Positions 44,657-53,580 of a stretch of 64,000 bases of DNA are shown here, piece by piece. Within the stretch, counting starts at the first letter, position 1, and each line of letters begins with the position of its first letter. This DNA comes from Cernens ardua (GTDB taxonomy: Bacteria; Pseudomonadota; Gammaproteobacteria; Pseudomonadales; Halomonadaceae). The position numbers were made by a program, and so were the translations under genes. The stretch lies in contig NZ_JBPCZH010000001.1 of assembly GCF_051251085.1 (NCBI RefSeq), forward strand, positions 744,001 through 808,000, written 5' to 3'. Below the pieces are notes generated by a model, which worked only from the letters and a program-made list of their open reading frames with translations, was not told where the DNA came from and searched no databases.

Positions 44657-45550
44657 TCAATGCGGTGTTGAATTCCCCAAACCGTTGGGATTCATCAAAT
44701 ATTGGAAGAAACTGCTTGAGGGTCCAAGCACCATCACAGAGTGATTGTCTGCAAAACTTTTCTTATAGGCCTGCAATGAACCGTAGAACCGGAAGAACTC
44801 TGGATTTTGTTGGTAGGCTGAAGCATAAATCGCCGCAGCCCTGGCATCACCACTGGCACGGAGTTCATCAGCCTGCTGTTGTGCATTCGCCAGGGTGACC
44901 TGCCGCTCAAGATCCGCAGAAGAGCGAATGCTACGCGCTTCTTCCTTGGCCTGTGAACGATACTGGCGAGCTTCGGCTATCCGCGCATCGTTCATTCGCT
45001 GATAAATGGCATCACTCACCTGACTGGACACACCCACATGTTCAACCTGAATGTCCAACAGTGAAATACCCACTTCTCTTACCAGACGATCATTCAACTG
45101 ATGCATCGTATCTGATAGAGCGTTCTGGAAATGTCCACGAACAATCCCGGCGACTGTTTCATTATTGAATACATCACGGAGACGATCGTTCACCATCGAA
45201 CTCATCAATGACTCGGCTCGTGTCTGATTGCCATTGGTGACATTGAAAAGCCGGTTCGGATCAGCTATACGCCACTTTATGTTGGAGTCAATCTCCAACA
45301 CATTGCCATCAGAGGTCTCGTAGGTGTTGCCATTGTTCTCCATGGTTTGAACACGACCATCGAATAACCTGACGGTATTGATAACAGGCCACTTCACGTG
45401 CAAACCGGGTGCAATATTGTTTTCAACCACCTTGCCAAAACGTAATTCGACGGCTTTCTGTGTTTCGCTAACAACAAAGAAACAGGCACTGGCAATCCAG
45501 GCAACGATAGCAAGAATGGCAATGATGACCAGAGATCTATTGTTGATCAT
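44657..45550 (-). CDS. hflC: FtsH-associated membrane protein HflC
   Basis: A 297-aa inner-membrane SPFH/band-7 protein with one N-terminal membrane anchor (residues about 5-27) and a periplasmic domain. With HflK it forms the large cage around the protease FtsH and modulates its access to substrates. Family segments visible include KAVELRFGKVVENNIAPGLHVKWPVINTVRLFDGR, IKWRIADPNRLF, and the helical EEARSIRSSADLERQVTLANAQQQADELRASGDARAAAIYA. Its start overlaps the hflK stop by four bases (ATGA), so they are translated together. Length is close to E. coli HflC (334 aa), slightly shorter. Confidence 0.96.
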   Translation of the reverse strand: MINNRSLVIIAILAIVAWIASACFFVVSETQKAVELRFGKVVENNIAPGLHVKWPVINTVRLFDGRVQTMENNGNTYETSDGNVLEIDSNIKWRIADPNRLFNVTNGNQTRAESLMSSMVNDRLRDVFNNETVAGIVRGHFQNALSDTMHQLNDRLVREVGISLLDIQVEHVGVSSQVSDAIYQRMNDARIAEARQYRSQAKEEARSIRSSADLERQVTLANAQQQADELRASGDARAAAIYASAYQQNPEFFRFYGSLQAYKKSFADNHSVMVLGPSSSFFQYLMNPNGLGNSTPH

Positions 45551-47274
45551 GAGTGCTCTCCTTGCGCAGAACCATTTGAGCTACTCGGATTTGATTGGGT
45601 ACCCGAAGAGACGGCATTGGATGAGCTCTCACCGGTTGAAGAACCGTTATCCGAGGCGTCATTATCGGATGCCGCATCGCTCGAATTGCCACCACTTGAA
45701 TCATCCGATGACTGCGAAGGCGTGTCATCGCTGCCGCTCGCTGGCCCATTGTCGCTTCCGCTATCACTGTCGCTACCCACATTGACATAGCCGGAATCGT
45801 CATTGCCTTCCGCGGCAGCATTACTTGTACCAGCAGCACCATTCGAACTATTGGAAGTATCAGACGGAGCCGTATCAGTATTGGAGGAAGCAGCATCAGA
45901 GTCACTGTTCCCGTTAACAGAGTTGGCTTGTTGCTCCGAGCTACCCTTATGGTCGCCAGTATTGCCCTGATTTACAGAACCGTTGCCTTGTAATGATGCC
46001 AGCCCAATCAACTGATCAAGAGGCAAATTAACGATAGAATGCCCGTGAGGATCAAGCGATACGAATGCTTTGGGATGGTCGTGATAAATTTCACTCATCG
46101 TATCCAGATACAAGCGTTCGCGGGTCACTTCGGGAGCAACCTTATAGGCCTGGAGCTGCGCGAGAAACTGGGCTGTCTCCCCATGCGCACGAGCCACCAC
46201 TGTATTCTGATACACTTTGGCCATATCGATAATCTGCTGAGCCTGCCCGTTGGCCAAAGGCTGCATGGTATTACCATAGGCACGTGCATTTTCAATAGCT
46301 TGCTGACGTTCCTGCCGTGCTTCTGCAACATCTTGGGCACTTTCCTGAACATCAGAAGGCAAAGAAATGCGCTCAATATTTACTGATTGAATGGTCAATC
46401 CCGCATTATAGCGATCAAGCGAAGCCTGTAGCTCTTTTTTAACCAATGGTGCGAGAGCCTCACGCCCATTGAGAAGAGAGTCAGACACCAGAGGCGTTGC
46501 ACTAATCAGTGGCAGTCCATCAGCTCCGACGCTCCCTTTCCTGACTGCACTATTGGCAGCAGACGCCTGTTTGAAGCGACTGACTTCAGAGGCAGGAGAC
46601 AAGACATTCACCAAACCGCTGTCGCCAACGGCATGATTCAATGAGGCATTCAACGCATCACGTAACGTCTGTTCCGGATCATGGACATTAAAGACGTAAT
46701 GACGTGCATCTCCAATCTGATATTGCACAACCACACGTACATCAATCAGGTTGTTATCCGCCGTCAGCAGGCGCGTGTTATCTGCATAATTTCTAATCGC
46801 AGCGACATTGACAAGATTGATGCGGTCAACCAATGTAGGATTCCAGTGCAAGCCCGGTTCATTGGTTTCAAGATACTTGCCCAACCGTTGAACAACAGCC
46901 TCCTGCGATTGACCTACAGAATAAAAACCGGACCCGGCCCAGACAACCACTGCGGCCACGACGGCACCCGCAGGTATCCACAATGAATTCCGCGGGGGTT
47001 GTGAGGAAGGAGACGAAGGCTTGCCCTTGAGGTTATCAAGCAGCTGCTGCCCCGCCTTCTTGAGCTTACGGATAGTCTCATCAAAATCCGCATTGCCACC
47101 CTTCTGCTGCCCGCCCGGTTTCCGTTCCTTGCCCCAGGGGTCGGAGGGTTTAGGGTCGGATGAGCCCTTGGCGCGTTCATCATCCTTTGGATCGCTATCC
47201 TTGCGATCACTGTCATTACCGCTTCCCCATGGGTCGCGGCCTTTATTGCCATTACCTGGCTCATTCCAGGCCAT
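45547..47274 (-). CDS. hflK: FtsH-associated membrane protein HflK with a long Ser/Asp/Asn-rich tail
   Basis: A 575-aa partner of HflC. The cytoplasmic N terminus is Gly/Asp rich (MAWNEPGNGNKGRDPWG, as in the family), the membrane helix is at about residues 96-118, and the SPFH domain includes SQEAVVQRLGKYLETNEPGLHWNPTLVDRI and NNLIDVRVVVQYQIGD. Helical heptads (EARQERQQAIENARAYGN) follow, then FLAQLQAYKVAPEVTRERLYLDTM. Unlike E. coli HflK (419 aa), about 145 C-terminal residues are low-complexity Ser/Asp/Asn/Gly/Thr, presumably periplasmic and disordered. There is also an insert around GSVGADGLPLISATPLVSDS. Confidence 0.94.
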   Translation of the reverse strand: MAWNEPGNGNKGRDPWGSGNDSDRKDSDPKDDERAKGSSDPKPSDPWGKERKPGGQQKGGNADFDETIRKLKKAGQQLLDNLKGKPSSPSSQPPRNSLWIPAGAVVAAVVVWAGSGFYSVGQSQEAVVQRLGKYLETNEPGLHWNPTLVDRINLVNVAAIRNYADNTRLLTADNNLIDVRVVVQYQIGDARHYVFNVHDPEQTLRDALNASLNHAVGDSGLVNVLSPASEVSRFKQASAANSAVRKGSVGADGLPLISATPLVSDSLLNGREALAPLVKKELQASLDRYNAGLTIQSVNIERISLPSDVQESAQDVAEARQERQQAIENARAYGNTMQPLANGQAQQIIDMAKVYQNTVVARAHGETAQFLAQLQAYKVAPEVTRERLYLDTMSEIYHDHPKAFVSLDPHGHSIVNLPLDQLIGLASLQGNGSVNQGNTGDHKGSSEQQANSVNGNSDSDAASSNTDTAPSDTSNSSNGAAGTSNAAAEGNDDSGYVNVGSDSDSGSDNGPASGSDDTPSQSSDDSSGGNSSDAASDNDASDNGSSTGESSSNAVSSGTQSNPSSSNGSAQGEHS

Positions 47275-47374
47275 ACTTCAGTCTCCGGCTTCAGGGGGTG
47301 CTGAAAAGCAAATCATGACACAGCCATCATGCAAAATCATGGCCGTGTATCACTAACATCATGAAACACCAACA

Positions 47375-48682
47375 TCAGAACTCATCGGCAAATTCAGAAG
47401 CGGGAAGATAATCCCGAGGGTCTTCATCCGCTTTGGAAAGCAATCGTAGCAATTCATGTCGAGGTAGACGAATATCCAGACACGTATTACCTTCCTCGTC
47501 GTAGGATTCGTGTTCGACTGCCCCTGCTTCATGCAATTGCGCTCTTAACCACCCTTTCCTGGGTGGAAGCCGCAGCGACAGTTCAATCACGTTTTCAGCC
47601 AGCAATTCACCCAATGCCTCATTCAAAAGCTCAAGGCCTACTTTCTGCTGGGCGGAGAGCCAAACACACACTGGGCGACCTGTTGGATCACGCTCAAGAC
47701 GCGGCTGGGCATCCAGAAGGTCAATCTTGTTCATTACCAACAAGCGGGGAACAGTCTCAGCGCCGATTTCAGCAAGTACAGAGTCCACCTGCGCAATATT
47801 GAGTTCCCGCTCAGGATCAGCACAATCAATCACATGCACCAGCAAATCCGCCTCGGCGGCCTCTTCAAGCGTGGCCTTGAAGGCCTGTACCAGCTTGTGT
47901 GGCAGGTGACGGATAAAGCCCACCGTATCCGCCAGCACCACTGTTCCCGCATCCTTGACATCAAGACGCCGCAGGGTTGGGTCCAGCGTGGCGAAAAGCT
48001 GGTTGGCTGCATACACCTCGGATTCGGTCAATGCATTGAAAAGAGTGGACTTGCCCGCATTGGTATACCCCACCAGTGACACGGATGAGATATCGGCACG
48101 CGCACGGGCACGTCTGTTTTGTTCTCGTTGCGTACGTACTTTCTCCAGCCGCTTGTTGATCTGGCGAATGCGCGCACGCAGCAGGCGGCGGTCGGTTTCG
48201 AGCTGGGTTTCCCCCGGGCCACGAAGACCGATCCCCCCTTTCTGACGTTCAAGGTGAGTCCAACCCCGCACCAGTCGGGTTGACATATACTCCAACTGCG
48301 CCAGTTCAACCTGAAGCTTACCTTCATGCGTACGGGCGCGTTGAGCGAAGATATCCAGTATGAGCCCTGTTCTATCCAATACACGGCACTGAAGCTCACG
48401 CTCAATGTTACGTTCCTGTGAAGGTTTCAGCGCATGGTTGAAAATCACCAGTTCTGCATCATGTACCTTCAATGCTTCGCGGATTTCATCCAGCTTGCCT
48501 TCCCCTACAAACAGACGCGCATCAGGATAGCGCCTACTTCCCTCAATAAGAGCAGCAGGAAGCGCGCCCGCCGAGCGAGCCAATTCGAGGAGCTCACCGG
48601 GATCCTCGGCTTCCCGTCCATCCTGAAAATCAATATGTACCAGAATGGCTGTTTCACCTGTATCGGGTCGTTCGAAGAACAA
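47375..48682 (-). CDS. hflX: Ribosome-splitting GTPase HflX
   Basis: A 435-aa GTPase that binds the 50S subunit and splits stalled or heat-stressed ribosomes. N-terminal domain segments (ARLFVGEGKLDEI, FNHALKPSQERNIERELQCRVLDRTGLILDIFAQRA) are followed by GGIGLRGPGETQLETDRR and the coiled helices. The G domain has G1 GYTNAGKST, G2/G3 FATLDPTLR and DTVGFIRHLPH, and G4 NKID. The start appears to be TTG at 48682 with GGTGAGG six bases upstream; the next in-frame residues FFERPDTGETAILVHIDF match the usual N terminus. It is transcribed after hfq. Confidence 0.96.
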   Translation of the reverse strand: MFFERPDTGETAILVHIDFQDGREAEDPGELLELARSAGALPAALIEGSRRYPDARLFVGEGKLDEIREALKVHDAELVIFNHALKPSQERNIERELQCRVLDRTGLILDIFAQRARTHEGKLQVELAQLEYMSTRLVRGWTHLERQKGGIGLRGPGETQLETDRRLLRARIRQINKRLEKVRTQREQNRRARARADISSVSLVGYTNAGKSTLFNALTESEVYAANQLFATLDPTLRRLDVKDAGTVVLADTVGFIRHLPHKLVQAFKATLEEAAEADLLVHVIDCADPERELNIAQVDSVLAEIGAETVPRLLVMNKIDLLDAQPRLERDPTGRPVCVWLSAQQKVGLELLNEALGELLAENVIELSLRLPPRKGWLRAQLHEAGAVEHESYDEEGNTCLDIRLPRHELLRLLSKADEDPRDYLPASEFADEF

Positions 48683-48726
48683 TCAGTACCTCACCTTTTT
48701 AATTATCGGAAATCACCTGCTTCGAC

Positions 48727-48752
48727 ATAGTGTGTCGTAATAGTGTGTCGTA
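48727..48752. repeat. 13-bp perfect tandem duplication between hfq and hflX
   Basis: ATAGTGTGTCGTA occurs twice back to back. An inverted copy of its core (CGACACACTA) lies at 48829-48838, so the hfq-hflX leader transcript could fold into a long hairpin. Confidence 0.88.
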
Positions 48753-48848
48753 CCAAGGGCAGATCATTGACCATGGTAACCAACAATAATGATGATCAAT
48801 AACGTTGAAGATCAACCATAATGGTCAGCGACACACTACATCCGAGGA

Positions 48849-49094
48849 TTATTCCTGCTCGTCAGTACCTGCTTCAGGAGAAGGCAAGCGCACGTTACGA
48901 GAAGGAACTACCGTAGAAATAGCATGTTTGTATACCATCTGACTAACGGTATTACGCAGCAGAATAACGAATTGGTCGAAAGATTCGATCTGGCCCTGCA
49001 GCTTGATACCATTGACCAGAAAGATGGAAACCGGAATCCGCTCTTTACGCAAAACATTCAGGTAGGGATCTTGTAATGACTGTCCTTTAGACAT
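48849..49094 (-). CDS. hfq: RNA chaperone Hfq
   Basis: An 81-aa Sm-like hexameric RNA chaperone that pairs small RNAs with mRNAs. The conserved KGQSLQDPYLNVLRKERIPVSIFLVNGIKLQGQIESFD (Sm1), FVILLRN and YKHAISTVVPSR (Sm2 with YKH) are complete. The C-terminal tail is short and acidic (SPEAGTDEQE), compared with about 30 extra residues in E. coli Hfq; this short form is usual in Pseudomonas and Halomonas relatives. The start is ATG at 49094 with GGAGAA seven bases upstream; an upstream frame extension has no family match. Confidence 0.97.
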   Translation of the reverse strand: MSKGQSLQDPYLNVLRKERIPVSIFLVNGIKLQGQIESFDQFVILLRNTVSQMVYKHAISTVVPSRNVRLPSPEAGTDEQE

Positions 49095-50000
49095 GGACGT
49101 TCTCCAAAATAAATAAGCTACTTGTTTTATTGGGACCCTTCGAATGGGCGTTTCGGTAAGCGCCAGAAACGTTGACCAGTCATTGCAGAGTCCTTCTTTT
49201 ACACTTCTTTCATGTTGCATAGCCCAACTGTAACTCTCTGACTATGCAAGGCATTCAAGGGGCCTAATCATGAATTTCAGCGTTTTGCCAGTCGGCAATA
49301 CGCCATTTGGCAACTCACAATCCAACATATTCCCCCTAAACAGATCACCCCTGATAGCACGACATCCAACCATGCACTATAGGGTCCCATGGTTAAGAGA
49401 GTCCTATGGCCTAGAGAGTCTCAAGGGCTACAGGCTCACAAACAGTGCTCTTCTACCATAGGTTATCTTGCCCAGGCATCTTGAGCCGCCACAAGGAAGG
49501 CTCTGATAAAGATATAAGCCTCGGCAGGGAGAACTAATGTAGCCGATTGTTTCTCCCTTTGAATACCGCCTTCTATAAATCTCACACCCATCATAAGTCA
49601 AGATTAAGCAAATAAACTGTAGATCATCCTGACACTCAGGATATTATTCATTACACGTACATGAATAATATCCATTTTCATGGATCAAATTCAGGCTAAA
49701 AGGCACGTGTGGATTCGACTTTGTGCCCGTGCATGAACTCACCGCTTCTACAGGCTGACTCATGTATCAATACATTAGTATTATTACATTCCGTATCAGC
49801 GCATTCCCATCCTGTTTTTTAGCCGTGCTGTTTAATGGCCACACGCGTGTCAAGCCATAAAGATAGGCCAGACAAGCCACAACACTGACATTTTGGACGA
49901 GTAGAGGGAACCAGGCTCGCAAACAAGGGTAATCAGGGATCGCTGTCATCGACTTAGAACGGTCATTTGCAAATTCGTTCGCAAAAAATATCAGTCTACG
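49095..50000. other. Long spacer between miaA and hfq
   Basis: About 900 nt, AT-rich, without a supported gene, in a place where miaA and hfq are usually only tens of bases apart. It contains a perfect 13-bp inverted repeat at 49639-49673. The hfq promoter must lie here. No tRNA or mobile element was recognised. Confidence 0.6.
49639..49673. repeat. Perfect 13-bp inverted repeat in the miaA-hfq spacer
   Basis: GGATATTATTCAT and ATGAATAATATCC are separated by 9 nt (TACACGTAC). Stem of mainly A-T pairs, no flanking T run. It could be an operator or a cruciform, or a terminator on neither strand. Confidence 0.8.
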
Positions 50001-50978
50001 CTAACTGATGCCTTTACGCACAAATTTCAAGAGCTGGTCGTTAATTGTGTCATCAGGAATATTAAAAACATGTAGATCAGGCCAACGCCTGAGCCAGGTC
50101 AACTGGCGCTTTGCAAGCTGGCGTGTAGCAATAATCCCCTGATCTCTAAAGGTATCGTAGTTACATTTCCCTTCAAGATAACGCCAGGCCTGACGATACC
50201 CGACACTCTTGATGGACGGAAGCTCATCAGAAAGGTCGCCCCGCTCGAAAAGCGTGCGAACCTCCTCCACAAATCCCTGATCCAGCATGGCATCAAAGCG
50301 CTGGGCTATCCGCTGGTGTAACAGACTACGTTCCTCAGGAATCAATGCCATCTGCAAGACGCGCCAACCAAAGGGTTCGCGCTGTTGTTGCTGCCAATGG
50401 GATGTCAGGGAACGCCCTGTCTGCCGATAGACTTCAAGAGCCCGTAATAACCGCTGCGGATCATTTGGGTGAATACGCTCGGCAGAGGCAGGATCTACGC
50501 GTTTCAATTCATCATGCAGCGCCTGCAAACCATACATATCGGCCTCCGATTGCAAGGCAGCCCGCAGTTCAGGCTGACTTGAGGGCAGTCCATCATTTCC
50601 CTCCAACAGAGTCTTGAAATAGAGCATGGTACCCCCCACAAGCAGGGGTACATTACCGCGCGCCGTAATCTCCTGCATTTTTTTCAACGCGTCATCCCGG
50701 AAATCGGCGGCTGAATAAGGCGTTTCAGGCTCACGAATATCAATCAACGCATGAGGTGCCCGCGCCAATTCGTCAGCATCAGGCTTGGCAGTGCCAATAT
50801 CCATGCCACGGTAAACCATGGCGGAATCCACACTGATGATTTCACACCCAAGCGCTTGATGAAGCGTAATGGCAGCCTCTGTCTTGCCCGAAGCAGTCGG
50901 GCCCATCAGGAAGAGTGCCGGGGGACGAGAATCATGACTCATTGATCGAAAAGCATGATCACCATATTGCTCATTCAC
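50001..50978 (-). CDS. miaA: tRNA dimethylallyltransferase MiaA
   Basis: A 325-aa enzyme that adds an isopentenyl group to adenosine-37 of tRNAs reading U-starting codons. Visible: P-loop LMGPTASGKTEAA, SVDSAMVYRGMDIGTAKP, ALIDIREPETPYSAADF, VGGTMLYFKTLLEG, NDPQRLLRALEVYRQTG, SIKSVGYRQAWRYLEG and the late RQLAKRQLTWLRRW. The start at 50978 has GGAAAGAG about ten bases upstream; the ATG twelve codons later (MSHDSRPP) lacks a ribosome-binding site. It lies 163 nt after mutL on the same strand. Confidence 0.96.
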   Translation of the reverse strand: MNEQYGDHAFRSMSHDSRPPALFLMGPTASGKTEAAITLHQALGCEIISVDSAMVYRGMDIGTAKPDADELARAPHALIDIREPETPYSAADFRDDALKKMQEITARGNVPLLVGGTMLYFKTLLEGNDGLPSSQPELRAALQSEADMYGLQALHDELKRVDPASAERIHPNDPQRLLRALEVYRQTGRSLTSHWQQQQREPFGWRVLQMALIPEERSLLHQRIAQRFDAMLDQGFVEEVRTLFERGDLSDELPSIKSVGYRQAWRYLEGKCNYDTFRDQGIIATRQLAKRQLTWLRRWPDLHVFNIPDDTINDQLLKFVRKGIS

Positions 50979-51141
50979 AAATACACTCTTTCCTCTTTAT
51001 AAATCCACATAAACCCGCAGATGCCCGCCATATAGACGCATTTGCTTGTCGCTACATTGTCGTTTGCCAAAACGCTTTCTTATCCGTGTATTCCTGCGAG
51101 CGTACCTGGGTATGACAGACGTTTTTCCTGAATGACAAATC

Positions 51142-53298
51142 TTACTGCCCGCGCAGGAATAAGCGATCAAGATCACGCATACTCAATTCAGTCCAGGTAG
51201 GCCGACCATGATTGCATTGCCCACTGCGTTCGGTCACTTCCATACTCCGCAGCAAGGCATTCATCTCTTCAATGGTTAATCGGCGATTTGCACGCACACT
51301 CCCGTGACACGCCATGGTGGAGAGGATCTCGTCGATTCGCCCGCTTAATGCATCGCTTTGCCCATAGTGGCCAATATCTTCGAGCATCTGTCGAATCAGC
51401 GGCTCAACGTTCTCCTGCCCCTTGGGACGCATCAATACCGTCGGGATTTGCCGCACCAGCAATGTTTCCGGGCCAGCAGCATCCACTTCTACCCCCAGTC
51501 GTGAGAAACATGCACTTTCCTCTTGTGCCAGCTCCACTTCAGCCTGAGATGCCGAAATGGACACAGGCACCAATAAGGGCTGAGCCTCAACGCCACCTTC
51601 CCCAAACTGATTTTTCAAGCGTTCATAAGTGATGCGCTCATGAGCCGCATGCATATCCACTATCACCATACCGTTGGCAGTTTGGGAAAGGATATACACG
51701 CCATGTAATTGCGCCACAGCATACCCCAAAGGAGGGACATCATTATGCGCATACTGTTCGGCATGTTTCTCTACAGGGACAGAATAAGATGGGTGCTGAG
51801 AGCCTAATGCTGCCCTCTCGTCATCTGACGAGGGCACCTTTTGTCCATCTGCGCCTTCCTGCGAAATTGGACGGTCCTCGTAATGCGTCTGCCTATTGCC
51901 CAACAAGGCGGCTTCCTGTGCCTGTGGATGAAGTGCACGATAACCGTCAAGGAACGCACGGACGCGGTCTTTACCCGGCGCCGATTGTCCACGATAGGGA
52001 TCACCTCCAGCGTAGTTACCCTGATGGACCGACGTTGAGTGTGATGCCTTTTCATCGCCCTCTGGCGCATAATGCCGATGCGGTTGGGCAAGTTGCATAC
52101 TCTGCTGCGACCACTGCGGCTGATTCGCGCCAGAGAGCACCTCACCGGTTTTGGGGTCTACCTGAAAATCATCACTCGAACCACCTGATTTTAAAGAGGA
52201 AGACTCTGAAGTTGTGCCTTCGTCGTCTCTCGATTCACCCGCAGCACCAGCGCGCGTTTCGGACAATGTCCGGTGCAGGCTGCTGAATAGAAAATCATGT
52301 ACCAAGCGGGAATCACGGAAGCGGACTTCGTGTTTGGTGGGATGCACATTGACATCCACTACATGTGGATCAAGTTCCAGATACAGAACGAAAACCGGCT
52401 GCCGCCCGTGGAACAGCACATCGCGATAGGCCTGTTTGACTGCATGCGCTACCAGTCGATCACGAATCACCCGCCCATTCACGAAAAAATACTGTTGATC
52501 AGCCTGGGAACGGTTATAAGTGGGCAAACCAACCCAACCCCATAACCGCAGCCCTGTAGCCTGTACATCAACTTCAATGGATTTTTCAATCAGCCCATTG
52601 CCTAACAATGCGCCTACTCGGGCACGTTGTTCAGGCATGGTGTGTGCGGCTTTAAGTTGATGAATGACCTTATGGTTATGGCGTAACGTCCAGGCAATTT
52701 CGTAGCGAGAGAGCGCCAAACGGCGGAAAGTTTCCTCCAGATGACCAAATTCTGTCTTTTCGGTACGCAGGAACTTTCGCCGTGCCGGCGTATTGAAGAA
52801 GAGATCCCGTACTGTCACGGTTGTGCCACGTGGGTGAGGAGCAGGCGATACACGCGAATTCATGTCGCGCCCCTCAGCGACCACACGCCATCCATGAGTG
52901 GGATCATCCGTAATATTGGAAAAAAGCTCAAGCCGTGCGACTGAGCTGATAGATGCGAGTGCCTCGCCCCTAAACCCCAGACTCGCGACACCTTCAAGGT
53001 CGTCCAAAGAGCCAATCTTGCTGGTGGCGTGGCGCGATAGCGCCAGGGGTAAATCGTTTTCACCAATTCCCTTGCCGTTGTCGCGCACCTGAATCAAACG
53101 CGCTCCACCGGATTCAATTTCGACATCGATGCGCGTTGCATGCGCATCAATCGCATTTTCGACAATCTCTTTCAATACTGAGGAAGGTCGCTCAACCACT
53201 TCGCCGGCAGCAATCTGGTTGGCCAGGCGCGGAGGCAGAATATGAATCTGATGCTCGGTTGAAGAGTCGCTCAGGTGGGTATCATTCATTTTCGTCAT
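51142..53298 (-). CDS. mutL: DNA mismatch repair protein MutL
   Basis: A 718-aa mismatch repair ATPase that links MutS to strand processing. GHKL ATPase motifs are complete (EVVERPSSVLKEIVENAIDA, VRDNGKGI, HATSKI, SLGFRGEALASI, DLFFNTPARRKF, NVHPTKHEVRF). The variable linker is Ser/Gln rich. The C-terminal domain holds DMHAAHERITYE at about residue 547, matching the DQHA(x)2E(x)4E endonuclease motif, together with ACHGSVRA and CNHGRPT zinc ligands. This fits the latent nickase form found where MutH is absent. GAGGAGG lies upstream of the ATG at 53298; the MNDTH start three codons later is an alternative. Confidence 0.96.
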   Translation of the reverse strand: MTKMNDTHLSDSSTEHQIHILPPRLANQIAAGEVVERPSSVLKEIVENAIDAHATRIDVEIESGGARLIQVRDNGKGIGENDLPLALSRHATSKIGSLDDLEGVASLGFRGEALASISSVARLELFSNITDDPTHGWRVVAEGRDMNSRVSPAPHPRGTTVTVRDLFFNTPARRKFLRTEKTEFGHLEETFRRLALSRYEIAWTLRHNHKVIHQLKAAHTMPEQRARVGALLGNGLIEKSIEVDVQATGLRLWGWVGLPTYNRSQADQQYFFVNGRVIRDRLVAHAVKQAYRDVLFHGRQPVFVLYLELDPHVVDVNVHPTKHEVRFRDSRLVHDFLFSSLHRTLSETRAGAAGESRDDEGTTSESSSLKSGGSSDDFQVDPKTGEVLSGANQPQWSQQSMQLAQPHRHYAPEGDEKASHSTSVHQGNYAGGDPYRGQSAPGKDRVRAFLDGYRALHPQAQEAALLGNRQTHYEDRPISQEGADGQKVPSSDDERAALGSQHPSYSVPVEKHAEQYAHNDVPPLGYAVAQLHGVYILSQTANGMVIVDMHAAHERITYERLKNQFGEGGVEAQPLLVPVSISASQAEVELAQEESACFSRLGVEVDAAGPETLLVRQIPTVLMRPKGQENVEPLIRQMLEDIGHYGQSDALSGRIDEILSTMACHGSVRANRRLTIEEMNALLRSMEVTERSGQCNHGRPTWTELSMRDLDRLFLRGQ

Positions 53299-53399
53299 AA
53301 CGCCTGATCCTCCTCAATCCGGTTATCTTTGTGCATTGGACCGGTTCCATACAATACGGGATATATCACAATCGGCGGTTCGCTCACTACATGTTCACA

Positions 53400-53422
53400 G
53401 GCAAAGAGGCAAAGAGGCAAAG
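53400..53422. repeat. 8-bp tandem repeat, about three copies
   Basis: GGCAAAGA, GGCAAAGA, GGCAAAG in direct succession. Confidence 0.92.
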
Positions 53423-53483
53423 CAACGATAACAATGCCAGTGATGACTTTCGTGTGCTTTTACGTTGAGCAACAGCCTTTGAG

Positions 53484-53542
53484 CTACAAACCTTGCACTA
53501 TAAATCACGAATCTATAAACCTTGAACCTATAAATCCTGAGC
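53484..53542. repeat. 15-bp degenerate tandem repeat, four copies
   Basis: Units CTACAAACCTTGCA, CTATAAATCACGAAT, CTATAAACCTTGAAC and CTATAAATCCTGAG follow one another at a 14-15 bp period. Confidence 0.85.
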
Positions 53543-53580
53543 TGTAGCCGGTATACACGCCTTGCCACTCCACACCAGGC

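Larger units (their letters stand above)
53299..53580. other. Short spacer between amiB and mutL, composed largely of repeats
   Basis: About 280 nt without a gene. It includes an 8-bp array (53400-53422) and a 15-bp degenerate array (53484-53542), which together fill much of the spacer. Confidence 0.6.
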
